This document shows, piece by piece, positions 40,233 to 49,735 of a DNA stretch of 64,000 bases. The position numbers were made by a program, and so were the translations under genes. Origin of the DNA: JAJPKK01 sp963807015 (lineage in GTDB: Bacteria; Pseudomonadota; Alphaproteobacteria; Rhizobiales; Xanthobacteraceae); contig CAWEAS010000033.1 of the NCBI GenBank assembly GCA_963807015.1, forward strand, positions 1 through 64,000, given 5' to 3'. The notes beneath the pieces were generated by a model. That model saw nothing but the letters and a program-made list of their open reading frames with translations. It searched no databases and was not told the DNA's origin. How positions within the stretch are numbered: the first letter of the stretch is position 1; each line of letters opens with the position of its first letter.

Positions 40233-42696
40233 TTACGTGGACGCTGATCGGTTCGCGCCTTTGTCGGAAGCCGAGCGGGCGAGCGCAATTGTGCTGAACG
40301 GAGCGGCGGCGGCGCACGATGACGGAACCCTAGTCTCGCCTATACCGACTGACGCGCCTGATCCACCGATGGCACACCCTGCGCTGGGAAAACCAACCGG
40401 GCGCTGGGCTTATCGGGATGCAGGGAGCGCGCTGCTGTTCTGGGTGCTCCGGTTTGATCCGCCCGAACGTCGCAAAGAGTTTTTTCCGCTCACGCTATGG
40501 TGTGAAGAGGGACGCTTACAATGGCGCTGGAGAGGCGTTCCGAGCCCCCGTCCCCTCTATGCACTCGACAAGCTTGTGGCGCGTGCTGACGTTCCGGTTG
40601 TCGTTTGCGAGGGCGAAAAATCGGCCGATGCCGCAGCGACAGTCTTTCCGAACTGCGTAACCACATGTTCGCCGAATGGATCGGAGGCGGCAAAGAAGGC
40701 CGATTGGTCCGCACTTACCGGCAGGCAGGTCCTGATATGGCCGGATGCCGACGAGTCGGGCGACGGCTACGCTTCCGAGGTAATGCACATCCTCGATAAA
40801 ATCGGCTGTGATATTTCCATCATTGATGCAAAATCGCTAGCAACCCATTGTCCCCAGGGTGGCTTGCGCGAACCGACGGATGGTTGGGACGCCGCCGATG
40901 CCGTCGAAGAATGGACCGACCTCAAGGCCCTCGGCAAAGCGGCACTTGCCCACGCAAAACCAATCAATCCGGGGTCGGCTTTTATCTCTTACGACGCCTT
41001 CACAATGACGGCAGAGGGGCTGACCGTCACGGTTAAGGAAGGCAAAGGCGACAAGACCGTCACTAAGGAGATCAGGGTCTCCTCGGCTTTCGAGATCATC
41101 GGCGCGAGCCGCGATCCGGTCGGGCACGGGTGGGGCAAATGGCTCCGCTGGGGAGACGCGGACGGGCGCATTCACATGCGGCACGTCGCCGATGCGGCAT
41201 TGCATGGCGATCCGTCAGCAGTCTGCGGAATGCTGGCGGACGAAGGAATGTGGATCAGCAGAGCCCAACAGCGTCAGCTTGTAATCTATCTCAGCGAGGT
41301 CGATGTCGAAGAGCGGGTTACGCACGTCGATCGCACGGGCTGGCATGATATCGACAAAGATCGGGTATTCGTACTCCCCGATGACGCCATCGGGCCTCGT
41401 GGTTGTGATCGGGTGATCCTCGATGCATGTGCGAGTGGCCCGTACGAGATGCGCGGCACACTGGAGGAATGGCAGGCAGGTATTGGTGCAGTTGCGCGCG
41501 GACATGTACTGCCAGTGCTTGGCATCTCGGCCGCGTTTGCCGGACCACTTTTGTATCTCGCTGGGCAAGAAGGAGGAGGCATCAACATCGTCGGACCATC
41601 GTCGATGGGAAAGAGCGCGATCTTGCAAGCTGCGGCCTCTGTTTGGGGGCGAGGCGCAATGGGAGACTATGTGAGGGCATGGCGCGCGACGGCGAACGGG
41701 TTGGAAGGCGTAGCCGCCTCGGCAACCGATACCGCACTCGTTCTGGATGAACTTGGCCTCGTAGAACCGCGCGACTTGGCGGCCGGTCTTTACAGTCTGA
41801 GTAATGGCGCCGGCAAGAGCCGGGCAGCCAGGGACGGCAGCCTTCGCAATCCTCGGAACTGGCGCGTGCTTTTCATTTCATCCGGTGAAGTCGGAATCGA
41901 GACCAAGCTTGCCGAGGAACGCGGCCGAAAGACGCGGGCCGGTCAGCATGTCAGGATGCTCGACATTCCTGCGGATCGCGGGCTCGGCTTCGGTGTTTTT
42001 GATCACAGTGGCCCAACTGGCGGCGCGGCCACATTGGCGCAATCGTTCAAACGTTTGGCGATCACTGCCTACGGTACCGCCGGGCCTACGTTCGTGCGGC
42101 GGCTCATTGATGAAGGCGCAGATGAGGTCGGCGCAACCGTCCGGGAAATGAACGAGACGTTTGTTGCGCGCAATGTTCCGCAGGGGTCAGATGGACAAAT
42201 CATCCGGGCGGCAGAGCGTCTTGGCCTCATCGCGGCAGCTGGCGAATTGGCCGCGGACCTGAAGGTAACACCGTGGGAGTCGGGGGAGGCGACGGCCGCC
42301 GCCGCGTGGGCGTTGAAGCAGTGGATCATGCTACGAGGCGGTACGGAAGCCGCCGAGGTTCGCCAAGGGGTCGATCAAGTACGCCTGTTCATTGAGCAAC
42401 ATGGTGAAGCTCGATTTGAGCTTGTGGATTGTCCCAATGAGCGGCCGGTGATCAATCGCGCCGGATGGCGCAAGGGAAACGGCCCCGACCGGGAGTGGTG
42501 GGTTCTGCCTCAGGTCTGGAAGTCCGAGATTTGTTCGGGTCTCGACGCGAAAATGGTGGCCCGGGTCTTAGCCGACAAGGGAATGCTACGACCCGCAAAC
42601 GATGGGTTCCAGTCTGTGGTAAAGATCGCCGGCAAGCCCACGCGCGTGTATCTCTTGAAGGCGGAAATTATCGAGGGGGGCTCCAATGCGGGCTGA
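40225..42696 (+). CDS. Toprim / DUF927 primase-helicase
   Basis: 823 residues. A toprim domain (about 120-200) shows VVVCEGEKSADAA and LIWPDADESGDGY, the metal-binding Glu and DxD. A DUF927 helicase-like ATPase follows (about 270-640) with Walker A GPSSMGKSAILQAA (about 457) and ALVLDELGLVEPRDLAAGLY as Walker B-like. The C-terminal 150 residues resemble a winged helix (ADLKVTPWESGEATAAAAWALKQWI). Such proteins initiate replication of integrative elements and satellite phages after excision. It belongs to the AlpA-primase operon and overlaps the next gene by 11 nt. No frameshift is seen. Confidence 0.85.
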   Translation: MDNYVDADRFAPLSEAERASAIVLNGAAAAHDDGTLVSPIPTDAPDPPMAHPALGKPTGRWAYRDAGSALLFWVLRFDPPERRKEFFPLTLWCEEGRLQWRWRGVPSPRPLYALDKLVARADVPVVVCEGEKSADAAATVFPNCVTTCSPNGSEAAKKADWSALTGRQVLIWPDADESGDGYASEVMHILDKIGCDISIIDAKSLATHCPQGGLREPTDGWDAADAVEEWTDLKALGKAALAHAKPINPGSAFISYDAFTMTAEGLTVTVKEGKGDKTVTKEIRVSSAFEIIGASRDPVGHGWGKWLRWGDADGRIHMRHVADAALHGDPSAVCGMLADEGMWISRAQQRQLVIYLSEVDVEERVTHVDRTGWHDIDKDRVFVLPDDAIGPRGCDRVILDACASGPYEMRGTLEEWQAGIGAVARGHVLPVLGISAAFAGPLLYLAGQEGGGINIVGPSSMGKSAILQAAASVWGRGAMGDYVRAWRATANGLEGVAASATDTALVLDELGLVEPRDLAAGLYSLSNGAGKSRAARDGSLRNPRNWRVLFISSGEVGIETKLAEERGRKTRAGQHVRMLDIPADRGLGFGVFDHSGPTGGAATLAQSFKRLAITAYGTAGPTFVRRLIDEGADEVGATVREMNETFVARNVPQGSDGQIIRAAERLGLIAAAGELAADLKVTPWESGEATAAAAWALKQWIMLRGGTEAAEVRQGVDQVRLFIEQHGEARFELVDCPNERPVINRAGWRKGNGPDREWWVLPQVWKSEICSGLDAKMVARVLADKGMLRPANDGFQSVVKIAGKPTRVYLLKAEIIEGGSNAG

Positions 42697-43280
42697 ACTT
42701 CGAAACCACCTCCTTGCCGTCGCCCGCGGGGACCTCTCCTGCAAAACAGGCGTAACGCACGTAACCGGCGTAACCGCATCCTCGGGTTACGTCCCTAAAC
42801 CATTGCAGTTACGAGAGTTACGTGAGTTACGCGCCAAAAATGACAAGTCGGAAAATGAGCTCAAAAATGGCGTAACCCAGCCTATAACCACCACTCTCGA
42901 AGGCGCGGTGTCGGAGAGGGTGGCGATCATCGAAGATGACGGTTCAATCCCTGAAGTATTTCGCAATGCCTGGGCGCGCCTGAACTGCGACCGCCCGGCC
43001 GGGGTCTCCGAGAATCGCTGGTGGAACGCAATCAGCGGGCGGATTGTTCCTCGACGACTGGGGCGAACGGGCAGCAGTTTTCGGCTGGCAATCGGCCGAT
43101 TTGTTTGGATCTTGGTATCGGTCTTGTGTGGCAGCTGGCGGATTGTCGCGGATCAACAGTGATTTCTCTCGACGAGACTGGTGCGAAAATCTCCGCTGCA
43201 AGCGGCGATCACCAGAGGTTCAAGCGACGATGGCTGCAATGATCCGTAACTCTGCTGGCTGTAAGCATCCCGAACGATGA
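42686..43280 (+). pseudogene. Accessory replication-module gene, frameshifted
   Basis: The first frame (42686 onward) reads to NRWWNAIS near base 43035 and then diverges. The likely continuation (AGGLFLDDWGERAAVFGWQS, then ADLFGSWYRS) is one frame away, which suggests a single-base indel near 43035-43045. The N-terminal part contains repeated VT and LREL words encoded by a symmetric array of CGTAAC motifs. Proteins of this type commonly follow the primase gene in Bradyrhizobium-like elements, from memory; function is unknown. The short 158-residue frame may alternatively be the real product. Confidence 0.55.
42751..42876. repeat. Symmetric CGTAAC motif array, possible origin or Rep-binding site
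   Basis: CGTAAC lies at 42751, 42760 and 42769 (9-bp spacing). Its reverse complement GTTACG lies at 42808, 42817 and 42826 (again 9-bp spacing). The six sites mirror each other around one centre near 42791. Further copies are GTTACG at 42786 and CGTAAC at 42871. It is inside the gene directly after the primase-helicase. Confidence 0.75.
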
Positions 43281-43359
43281 AGGTCCGCGTGTAATGACCA
43301 ATATCGGTGTCGTCACTGAATTGTCACGAACCTATCGAGTACCCACAAATCGTTTATAA

Positions 43360-44797
43360 GGAATTGCCCCGGCGAATGTTGAAATAGGAGAAGCGGCGTT
43401 GCTCGCCTTGAGCCAGTAGGCTCGGGGTGATGATTCCACGAGAGGAAAGCAACGCCATGAAGAGAGTTAGCACAACATCGATCGCCGTGCCTCCAACGGT
43501 CACCGGGGCTGTGGGCAAAGCTTGGGACGAGGTGTCCGCTAGCTTTGATCGGTTCTGCTTGGCCGCTGGCGTCGAGGCGCTGGGGGCAATGATGGAAACG
43601 GACGTTGAAGAGGCTTGCGGGGCGCGCCACACCCGCAGCGGGGACGTCGAGGACACCGCTGGGGCCGGACCAAAGGCAAGATTGGGTTTCACGCCGGCAA
43701 GGTGGCGGTTGAGCGTCCGCGCGTGCGCGATCTTGCGGACCGGGAGTTGGCGCTGCCCAGCTGGGAACGCGCGGTCGCCGAAGACTGGCTAGGCAAATGG
43801 GCGATGAACCTGATGCTGATCAACGTCTCGACGCGGAAATTCCGCCGAGCTGTGCGGCTTCCCGAGGGCGATATTCCGGCGCCGGCGGGGGCCGGCGTGT
43901 CGAAGTCGGCGGCTTCGCGGCATTTCGTGGCGTTGTCGGCTGGGCGCATGAAGGAATGGATGGGTGCGGATCTATCCGGGCTCGACATCATGGTGGTGCA
44001 GATCGATGGCATCCACATCAGTGAGCATCTCGTGCTGGTGGCGGCGCTCGGGATCGATAGCGAGGGCGTCAAGCACCCGCTTGGGCTGATGGAGGGTGCA
44101 ACCGAGCACAGCGCTGTGGTGCAGGCTTTAATCGATGACCTGATCGAGCGCGGCCTCGATCCAGCAGTGCCGCGTCTATTCATCATCGACGGCTCGAAAG
44201 CGCTCTCCAAGGCGATCCGTCGCAGCTTCGGGCGCCACACGCCGATCCAGCGCTGTCAAATCCATAAGGCGCGAAATATCATGGAGCGTCTATCGCCAGC
44301 TCTACATGCCTCGGTCCGACGCGTGTTGCGCCAGGCCTGGGAACTCAACGACGCAGCGAAGGCGGAGAAGTTGATCCGCAACCTTGCCCAGCGCTTGGAG
44401 CGCGATGCTCCCGGCGTCTCGAAGAGCATCCTCGAGGGATTGGATGAGATCCTCACGGTGAGCCGGCTCGGTTTGCCGGCCGAACTGCGCCGCTCGCTGG
44501 CCTGCACCAACATCATCGAAAACATGATGGGCACCGTGCGTCGCGTCACCCGCAACGTGAAACGCTGGAGTTCGCCTTCAATGGCCCTGCGCTGGACCGC
44601 CGCGGCCATGCAAGAGGCCAAGAAGGGCTTTCGCAGGCTGAAAGCATACAGGCAACTTCCGGCATTGCGGGCCGCGCTTGCAGCTCGCTACGAGAGGGAA
44701 ACAAACGACCGCGCCGTTGCCCAAACCGCGAAGGCCGCTTAACGTCATTTACGGCAGCGCCGCACTTGCCAATTTCAACAGAGGGCGGGGCAATCCC
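43360..44797 (+). mobile_element. IS256-family insertion sequence
   Basis: 1438 bp. The left end starts GGAATTGCCCCGG and the reverse complement of the right end starts GGGATTGCCCCGC; the similarity continues through TGTTGAAAT, giving inverted repeats of about 26 bp. Both sides carry the 9-bp word CGTTTATAA (43351-43359 and 44798-44806), the target duplication expected for IS256. It carries one transposase gene. Confidence 0.93.
43457..44742 (+). pseudogene. IS256-family transposase with a one-base frameshift
   Basis: The 5' frame from ATG 43457 gives MKRVSTTSIAVPPTVTGAVG to about GARHTRSGD. The remainder (RRGHRWGRTKGKIGFHAGKV to the stop at 44742) is in another frame. Inserting one base near 43641 would make one protein of about 429 residues. 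Catalytic positions are visible: Asp in VVQIDGIHIS, Asp in FIIDGSKAL and Glu in CTNIIENMMGTVRR. With fresh target duplications on both sides, either this copy was disabled after insertion or the base is missing from the consensus. Confidence 0.85.
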
Positions 44798-44806
44798 CGT
44801 TTATAA

Positions 44807-45344
44807 CCCTAACCACCGAGCACCAATAGTACGTTTCAATGACACAGGAGTCCCAGCACAACACTGCTACTGGCGAGTATAGGGCGTCCGATTACGCGCG
44901 AGATAATGCGACGCTAAGTCAGCGCGCTAATCTTTTTCTAGGCATAAACATCTGCAACGATTAGAGAAATGCAGTCGCAACATTTCGGTACGCTGGATAA
45001 TAGGTCTACAACGCGAGATTAGCGCCGACCTCATGTTTCGCGGCACAATCACAATGGTATAGGACACTCAGTTTCGGGCGATAAATCACAGAAATCGGCA
45101 CGAACTTATCAAGCCACCACAAAGCGCGCTTAAGCGCATGCAACAGTTAGAGAAATGCACGTTCCGGTGGACTAATTTCGTGGTGTGGTTGCATTAGTCG
45201 CGTTCCGTGGAAGGCACTGTGGCTCTAACTCAATGCCGCCGGGGCGCACTCTATGTCGGCCGCCGCTGCGGTGGGGCACATACATGGACGACTGCCGCCG
45301 CTCCTTACGGTCGTCAGGATCACAATTGCAACGCGGCGCGCGGA
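44807..45344. other. AT-richer gap with a 21-bp direct repeat
   Basis: About 540 bp with no convincing gene. A 21-bp word (start TGCAAC, end AGAGAAATGCA) occurs at 44953-44973 and again at 45139-45159 with two mismatches, each preceded by AGCGCGCTTA- or AGCGCGCTAA-like sequence. It may be a remnant of a replication or regulatory region. Confidence 0.6.
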
Positions 45345-45710
45345 TCACCGGTTCCATTTCTCGCTACGCACGCGCTGCAGCGCAATCGCCTTCGGGTTCT
45401 TGACCTTATCCACGCCGGGTAGCGCCCCGATCGATAGGGCGCGTTGACGCGCTTCTATGCGATGCCTTCGGCGCCGAATCGGCAGGCGTGGGAAGGACAC
45501 GGTGGGACCCTCGGCGGCGACGGGCTCGTTCAATAAGATGCCAGCCTTCGGGCGCCGCAGCAGCCGCGACAGGCGGGTCTTGCGTTCGACCAACGGCAGC
45601 GGCCGCAGATCAGCACCGTCCAGCTCGTCGAACGCACAGAAGAATGCCTACTCGGCGCGATCCCGCCGGCGCAGTCAAATAGCGACAAGCCATCCGGCCC
45701 GATCACCTCG
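45345..45710 (-). pseudogene. Remnant of an ATP-dependent DNA ligase (LigD-like) C-terminal half
   Basis: The clearest frame reads AFFCAFDELDGADLRPLPLVERK, TRLSRLLRRPKAGILLNEPV and AAEGPTVSF, as in the adenylation domain of LigD-type ligases. After a shift it reads HACRFGAEGIA, then a stop where Ser-Lys-Arg is expected, then KRVNAPYRSGRYPAW. A second shift leads to KVKNPKAIALQRVRSEKW and a stop at 45345. These match the family order (EGIVSKR, YRSGR, WIKVKNP). At least two frameshifts and one nonsense change are present, and the N-terminal and OB-fold parts are missing, so this is real decay. Confidence 0.7.
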
Positions 45711-45864
45711 CCTCAGTTGGGAGCTGGTTATCGGTGCGATGCTCGTGGTGCAGCGGCGTGGCGCCAATGCTCAAGATGTTGGACTTGCGCATTGCAGGTC
45801 GCGTAAGTTTCCCCGAAAATGGCTTGGGAAACACTGGGGAAACGACAAAACGAAGGCGGCAAGG

Positions 45865-46173
45865 ATGAGCGAGCCAATTCCGCAGCCGTTAGTCGAGGCG
45901 TTTGCTCATGCGGTGGCGCTGACCGATCCTGATTGGCACGGCGAGAACGACCCTGATCGGCCAGACCTCAGCCTCGACAGACGACCAGCGAAGCCCAGCG
46001 AAGTGTGCAGATTTACGATGGTCTTTGATGATCGGATGCCCGATCCGATCTATGATGCGCTGTGCGCGCGAGGATACTTTTCGAAGGATCATTCCTTTAT
46101 GGCTGGCGCGCGATTTCTCCTCGGGATCATCGAACAACGGAAAGCAGAGTACCTGTCACGATCCGAGAAGTGA
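45865..46173 (+). CDS. Hypothetical protein
   Basis: 102 residues beginning MSEPIPQPLVEAFAHAVALT. Features are a Trp/Asp-rich middle (DPDWHGENDPDRPDLSLDR), then VCRFTMVFDDRMPDPIYDALCARGYF and a C-terminal helix FMAGARFLLGIIEQRKAEYL. No motif is recognised and there is no membrane segment. ATG 45865 follows AAGG; the open frame continues upstream through the ligase remnant but that part has no coding character. It lies within the integrative element. It may be a small cargo protein. Confidence 0.5.
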   Translation: MSEPIPQPLVEAFAHAVALTDPDWHGENDPDRPDLSLDRRPAKPSEVCRFTMVFDDRMPDPIYDALCARGYFSKDHSFMAGARFLLGIIEQRKAEYLSRSEK

Positions 46174-46374
46174 CGGTTGGCTTGCCCGACGAATCCGACT
46201 TTGCCATATCGGCGCCATCGCTGATTCGCGCGCGCCGGAAGCAGAGGTGGCCAAGCGTCGACGCTATGCTCAGGTCAGAGGGACCCGATTAGGGGGCCGA
46301 GGACGATGGCGAGTGAAATCCTGCCGATCGCCGAGGATCGGCAGGAAAGACCGAAGTGCCGATGCCGCGAGAAC

Positions 46375-46845
46375 CTATTTTCCTCCGATGACGGCGTAGC
46401 CTTGGATTTCGATCTTGGCGTCCGGGACCGCCAGTGCCGTGATTGTGATAAGCGCGCTGCCCGGGAAGTTATCGCCGAAAACTTCCCGGCGAATTTGCGT
46501 AAGGCGATCACCATAGCGAACGTCCGTGATGAATACGGTCATCTGAACCATGTCGCTGAGTTTGCCACCGGCCTTCTGGAGCGTGCGGTCGAGATTTTTG
46601 AACAGTTGCCGGACCTGACCTTCAAAATCTCCCGCAAGCGATTTGCCATTTTCGTCCACGGTGGCGGTCTGTCCCGCGAGCCAAACTGTCTTGCCGCCTT
46701 CTGTAATGACGGCCTCGGAATAGCCCCTCTGCTGTGGCCGGTCTCCCTTGAGGTACTCTTTTGATTCTGCGGGAGCCAAAAGAACAATGAGCGTCAGTAG
46801 CGCAGCGGCGCGAAGCAGGGTGCGGGAAACGAAAGACGAGTTCAT
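46375..46845 (-). CDS. RidA family protein, exported form
   Basis: 156 residues. A signal peptide (LLRAAALLTLIVLLAPAES) precedes a Rid/YjgF domain of about 125 residues (GYSEAVITEGGKTVWLAGQTA, MVQMTVFITDVRYGDRLTQIRREVFGDNFPGSALITITALAVPDAKIEIQGYAVI). The catalytic Arg of true RidA, expected before SAxS-like positions, is not evident here (PGSALITI), so imine deaminase activity is uncertain. AGGAGG lies 9 nt before ATG 46845. Exported Rid proteins of unknown role are common in proteobacteria. It lies alone within the element. Confidence 0.8.
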   Translation of the reverse strand: MNSSFVSRTLLRAAALLTLIVLLAPAESKEYLKGDRPQQRGYSEAVITEGGKTVWLAGQTATVDENGKSLAGDFEGQVRQLFKNLDRTLQKAGGKLSDMVQMTVFITDVRYGDRLTQIRREVFGDNFPGSALITITALAVPDAKIEIQGYAVIGGK

Positions 46846-47080
46846 TTTCGACCTCCTGTGGGCAGAATGCCGTCGGACGCGCGATGGGAATTTGCCGTCG
46901 CTGGATTGTGTCGGTTCAGTTGGTGGCGCATCTCATTGACCGGCGCTGACCTGCGAGGATTGTATTCTCGTCTGAAGGGCATGGCTACGCCGCAGGCTCT
47001 GCGATAATGGGCGGGCCATCATCCAGCTGTGGAGCCTCAAGAAGTTCGACTCACAGAACCTTCGATTATCCTTGAGCCCG

Positions 47081-49000
47081 TCAACCGCCAAACAGTTTGT
47101 CGAGGATGCTGCCGCCATTGGCCCAGAATACCAGTGCCACACCCATCAGCGAGCCGCCGGCGACCACACCCGACGCGACCGGCAAGGTGAACTCTTCGGC
47201 GACCTTCGGGTGGCGTCGCTCGAGCAGGAGAGCAACGAGGGCGCCCAGGAAGAACAAAAGCCCATAATACCAGTTGAACACCCACGCGAGGCCGAACGCT
47301 GACGCCGAGGGAAGATACGCTTGGTATTTCGGCAGCAAAACGGGCGCGAGCGTGAGCACTACTCCGACGACACCGCCGAAAAATATCAGCCACAGCTTGA
47401 TGGCTTCAAGCGACGACAGCGCCTGGCCGAGCGCAATGGCAACGGCGGACCAGGTCTGCGCGGCGGGCGCCGGGAACTGGTCGGTGCCGAGCACCTGCGC
47501 GTTGGGCACCAGGACTGCAAACGTGAGCACGCCTGATCGTACCGACGAAGATGCCAGAGAATTGGGCAATGAACTGCTGACGGGGGTTCGCACCAAGCAG
47601 GTAACCGCTCTTCAAGTCGGTGAGCAGGTCGGCCGATGAATTCGCCGCACCGGCGGTGATATTGGCGCTCATCAAATTGATATTCAGATGTTGCCCGGGC
47701 TTAGTGCGCCGAAGGCAAGTTGGGTGACTTTACCCATGGCGCCGACGGGCGTCGTATCGGTCTCGCCCGTCACACGACAGGCGACGAGCGCCAGTAAGAA
47801 CGACAGCGCGACCGCGATGGCACTTTGCCAGACCGGCATGCCGAAGCTCGCGTGCCCAAGCCAGGCAAGCGCAATAAGCGAGATGATCTGGCCGACGGAA
47901 AACCAGCTCATTGGCGCCTCGATGCGGCTGTGTTCGCTCGCAGCAGCGGAGCGGAAGGAGAACATCTCTCCGGAGATCCTGGAACGCTCGCAATGCCGTG
48001 CGCCAGCTCAGCGCGAAACTCGACAGTCCTGGCTGCCACCATGCAGGACGCGCCGAACCAGAGCGTCCACTGCACGATGGCGGCAAAGCCTGCGCCTTGG
48101 ATGACGCCCTTGGCCTGGAGGATCGGCACGACCACAGCCCAACACAACGTACCCGAGACGAGCACGGTGGCGCAGACCCGCATACCGATGATGGCGCCGG
48201 CAGCGACGAATATGAAATCCCAGGAAAAGATGACGGTGCGGCCCGACCAGGCTTCGTAGTGACTGCCCAGGAGCCACTTCTGCAGGCCGGTCAGAAGGGC
48301 CTCGCTCGAAAAGGGTTCGAGGCCCGCGCTGATCGTCGACAGCCCTTCCGCCCAGAACTTGTCGATTGCGGCAATGAGCCCGGCGAGACCTAGGGCCTTA
48401 GCGGCGCGCAGACCCCTCGAGCTTTTGGCATGCAGGGCGCGGAGCGTTTCGGCCGCGGCGATGCCGCTAGGGAAGCGCAGCTGCTCGACGTTGATCATCT
48501 GGCGCTTCATGGGGATCGCCATCGTGACCCCGAGGACCGCCAGGAAGAACACCCAGGCCAGCGTCAGCCCAGGGGCAGCGCCTGGCCGTTGATCATGTAG
48601 TACGCCGCAAAGGCGGACACGAGCGTCGACCCGGTGGAGTACCCCGCCGCGCTCGACGTCGACTGCATGCAGTTGTTCTCGAGGATCGTCATCGGGGTCC
48701 TCACCAGGCCGAGCCGCAGGAAGACCGACCAGACGCCGTAGGAGACGATGCAGGCCGTGATCGTGACCCCGAAACCCCACCCCGCCTTTAGGCCGATGTA
48801 CAGGTTGGTGAGCGAGAGGATGCCGCCAAGGACGTGCCCATGAGGACCGCCCTGCGCGTCAGCTGCGCCATGCTGTCGCCGCGCCCCCGGTAGACCTCGT
48901 TCAGCCACTGGGCCTCGACCTCCTCGGGCGTCCCCTTGAACCCGTCGACCGGAAGCCGCCGGCCCGCCTCATCAGTAGCTCCAAAAGGCACATCATCCAT
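47081..49000 (-). pseudogene. OPT family oligopeptide transporter, multiply frameshifted
   Basis: Segments in several minus-strand frames line up in order as one OPT/YSL-type transporter of about 640 residues. They are VDGFKGTPEEVEAQWLNEVY (start ATG 49000); VLGGILSLTNLYIGLKAGWG; FFLAVLGVTMAIPMKRQMIN; LRFPSGIAAAETLRALHAKS; MSWFSVGQIISLIALAWLGH; ITAGAANSSADLLTDLKSGY; and the C-terminal LPKYQAYLPSASAFGLAWVF to WANGGSILDKLFGG (stop 47081). Each junction needs an indel, about five in all. Such transporters carry peptides or metal chelates. The gene cannot yield one protein as read. Confidence 0.85.
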
Positions 49001-49205
49001 CGGGGGGCACTATACGTTGGAGAGAAGGCTGGGCAGGTCCATGGCGAGCCTGTTCGACGGCGGGGTCGGGTCAGACTGCGTCATCGAACTTCGAGATCTC
49101 CGGGCAGAATTTGGCTAGAAAGCGGCCGTGAAACCTCGAGATCGATCCCCCGGCCAACATTCGGATCGACAATCAGAACTACCTTAAGCCAAGCAGGAGA
49201 TTGGC

Positions 49206-49694
49206 ATGGCTATTCCATATCGCCATACTCAGCGCAGCAGCGTCTTGCCGGTGATATTAGCGTTGACGGCGGGGTTCGTGGTCCTGATGCTTTTTATAGG
49301 GCTCGCGCTCGAAAAACCGACAATAATTGTGGAAATGCCCGGAACGATAAAGGCGCCACTACTGCTGTTCATATTTGCTTTGACCATCGGTATGAGCATC
49401 TTGTCATGGTACTTCAGTTCGATGACTGTCGACGTGACGGACGACCAACTGCGATGGCGCTTCGCCGGCGGGCAAGGCTACACGATTGCGCTCGCCGAGA
49501 TCGACAAAGTACGGACAGTTCCGCACCGCTGGTGGGAGGGCTATGGGATTAAGTATTTTGGCCCAAAACGCTGGAGCTATGTCATTGGCGGTTGCGACAC
49601 CGTCGAGGTGAGTTTCGAGCTGGGCGGGTGGCGGCGGTTGGGCACGGACGATCCGCATGGTCTCTTCGCCGCGCTGTCATCTGACGCGCAGTGA
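49206..49694 (+). CDS. Small membrane protein with PH-like C-terminal part
   Basis: 162 residues. Two membrane helices occur near the N-terminus (LPVILALTAGFVVLMLFIGL and KAPLLLFIFALTIGMSILSW). The soluble part has Trp-rich strands (DQLRWRFAGGQGYTIALAEI, then DKVRTVPHRWWEGYGIKYFG) as in bacterial PH-like membrane proteins, with the typical final pattern of a strand about ligand or lipid contact (TVEVSFELGG). AGGAGATTGGC precedes ATG 49206. Function is unknown. It is intact and lies beside the OPT pseudogene. Confidence 0.72.
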   Translation: MAIPYRHTQRSSVLPVILALTAGFVVLMLFIGLALEKPTIIVEMPGTIKAPLLLFIFALTIGMSILSWYFSSMTVDVTDDQLRWRFAGGQGYTIALAEIDKVRTVPHRWWEGYGIKYFGPKRWSYVIGGCDTVEVSFELGGWRRLGTDDPHGLFAALSSDAQ

Positions 49695-49735
49695 AGTTGG
49701 CGGCCTGTGCTCAGCGGTGGCTCGCGCAGCCCCGC

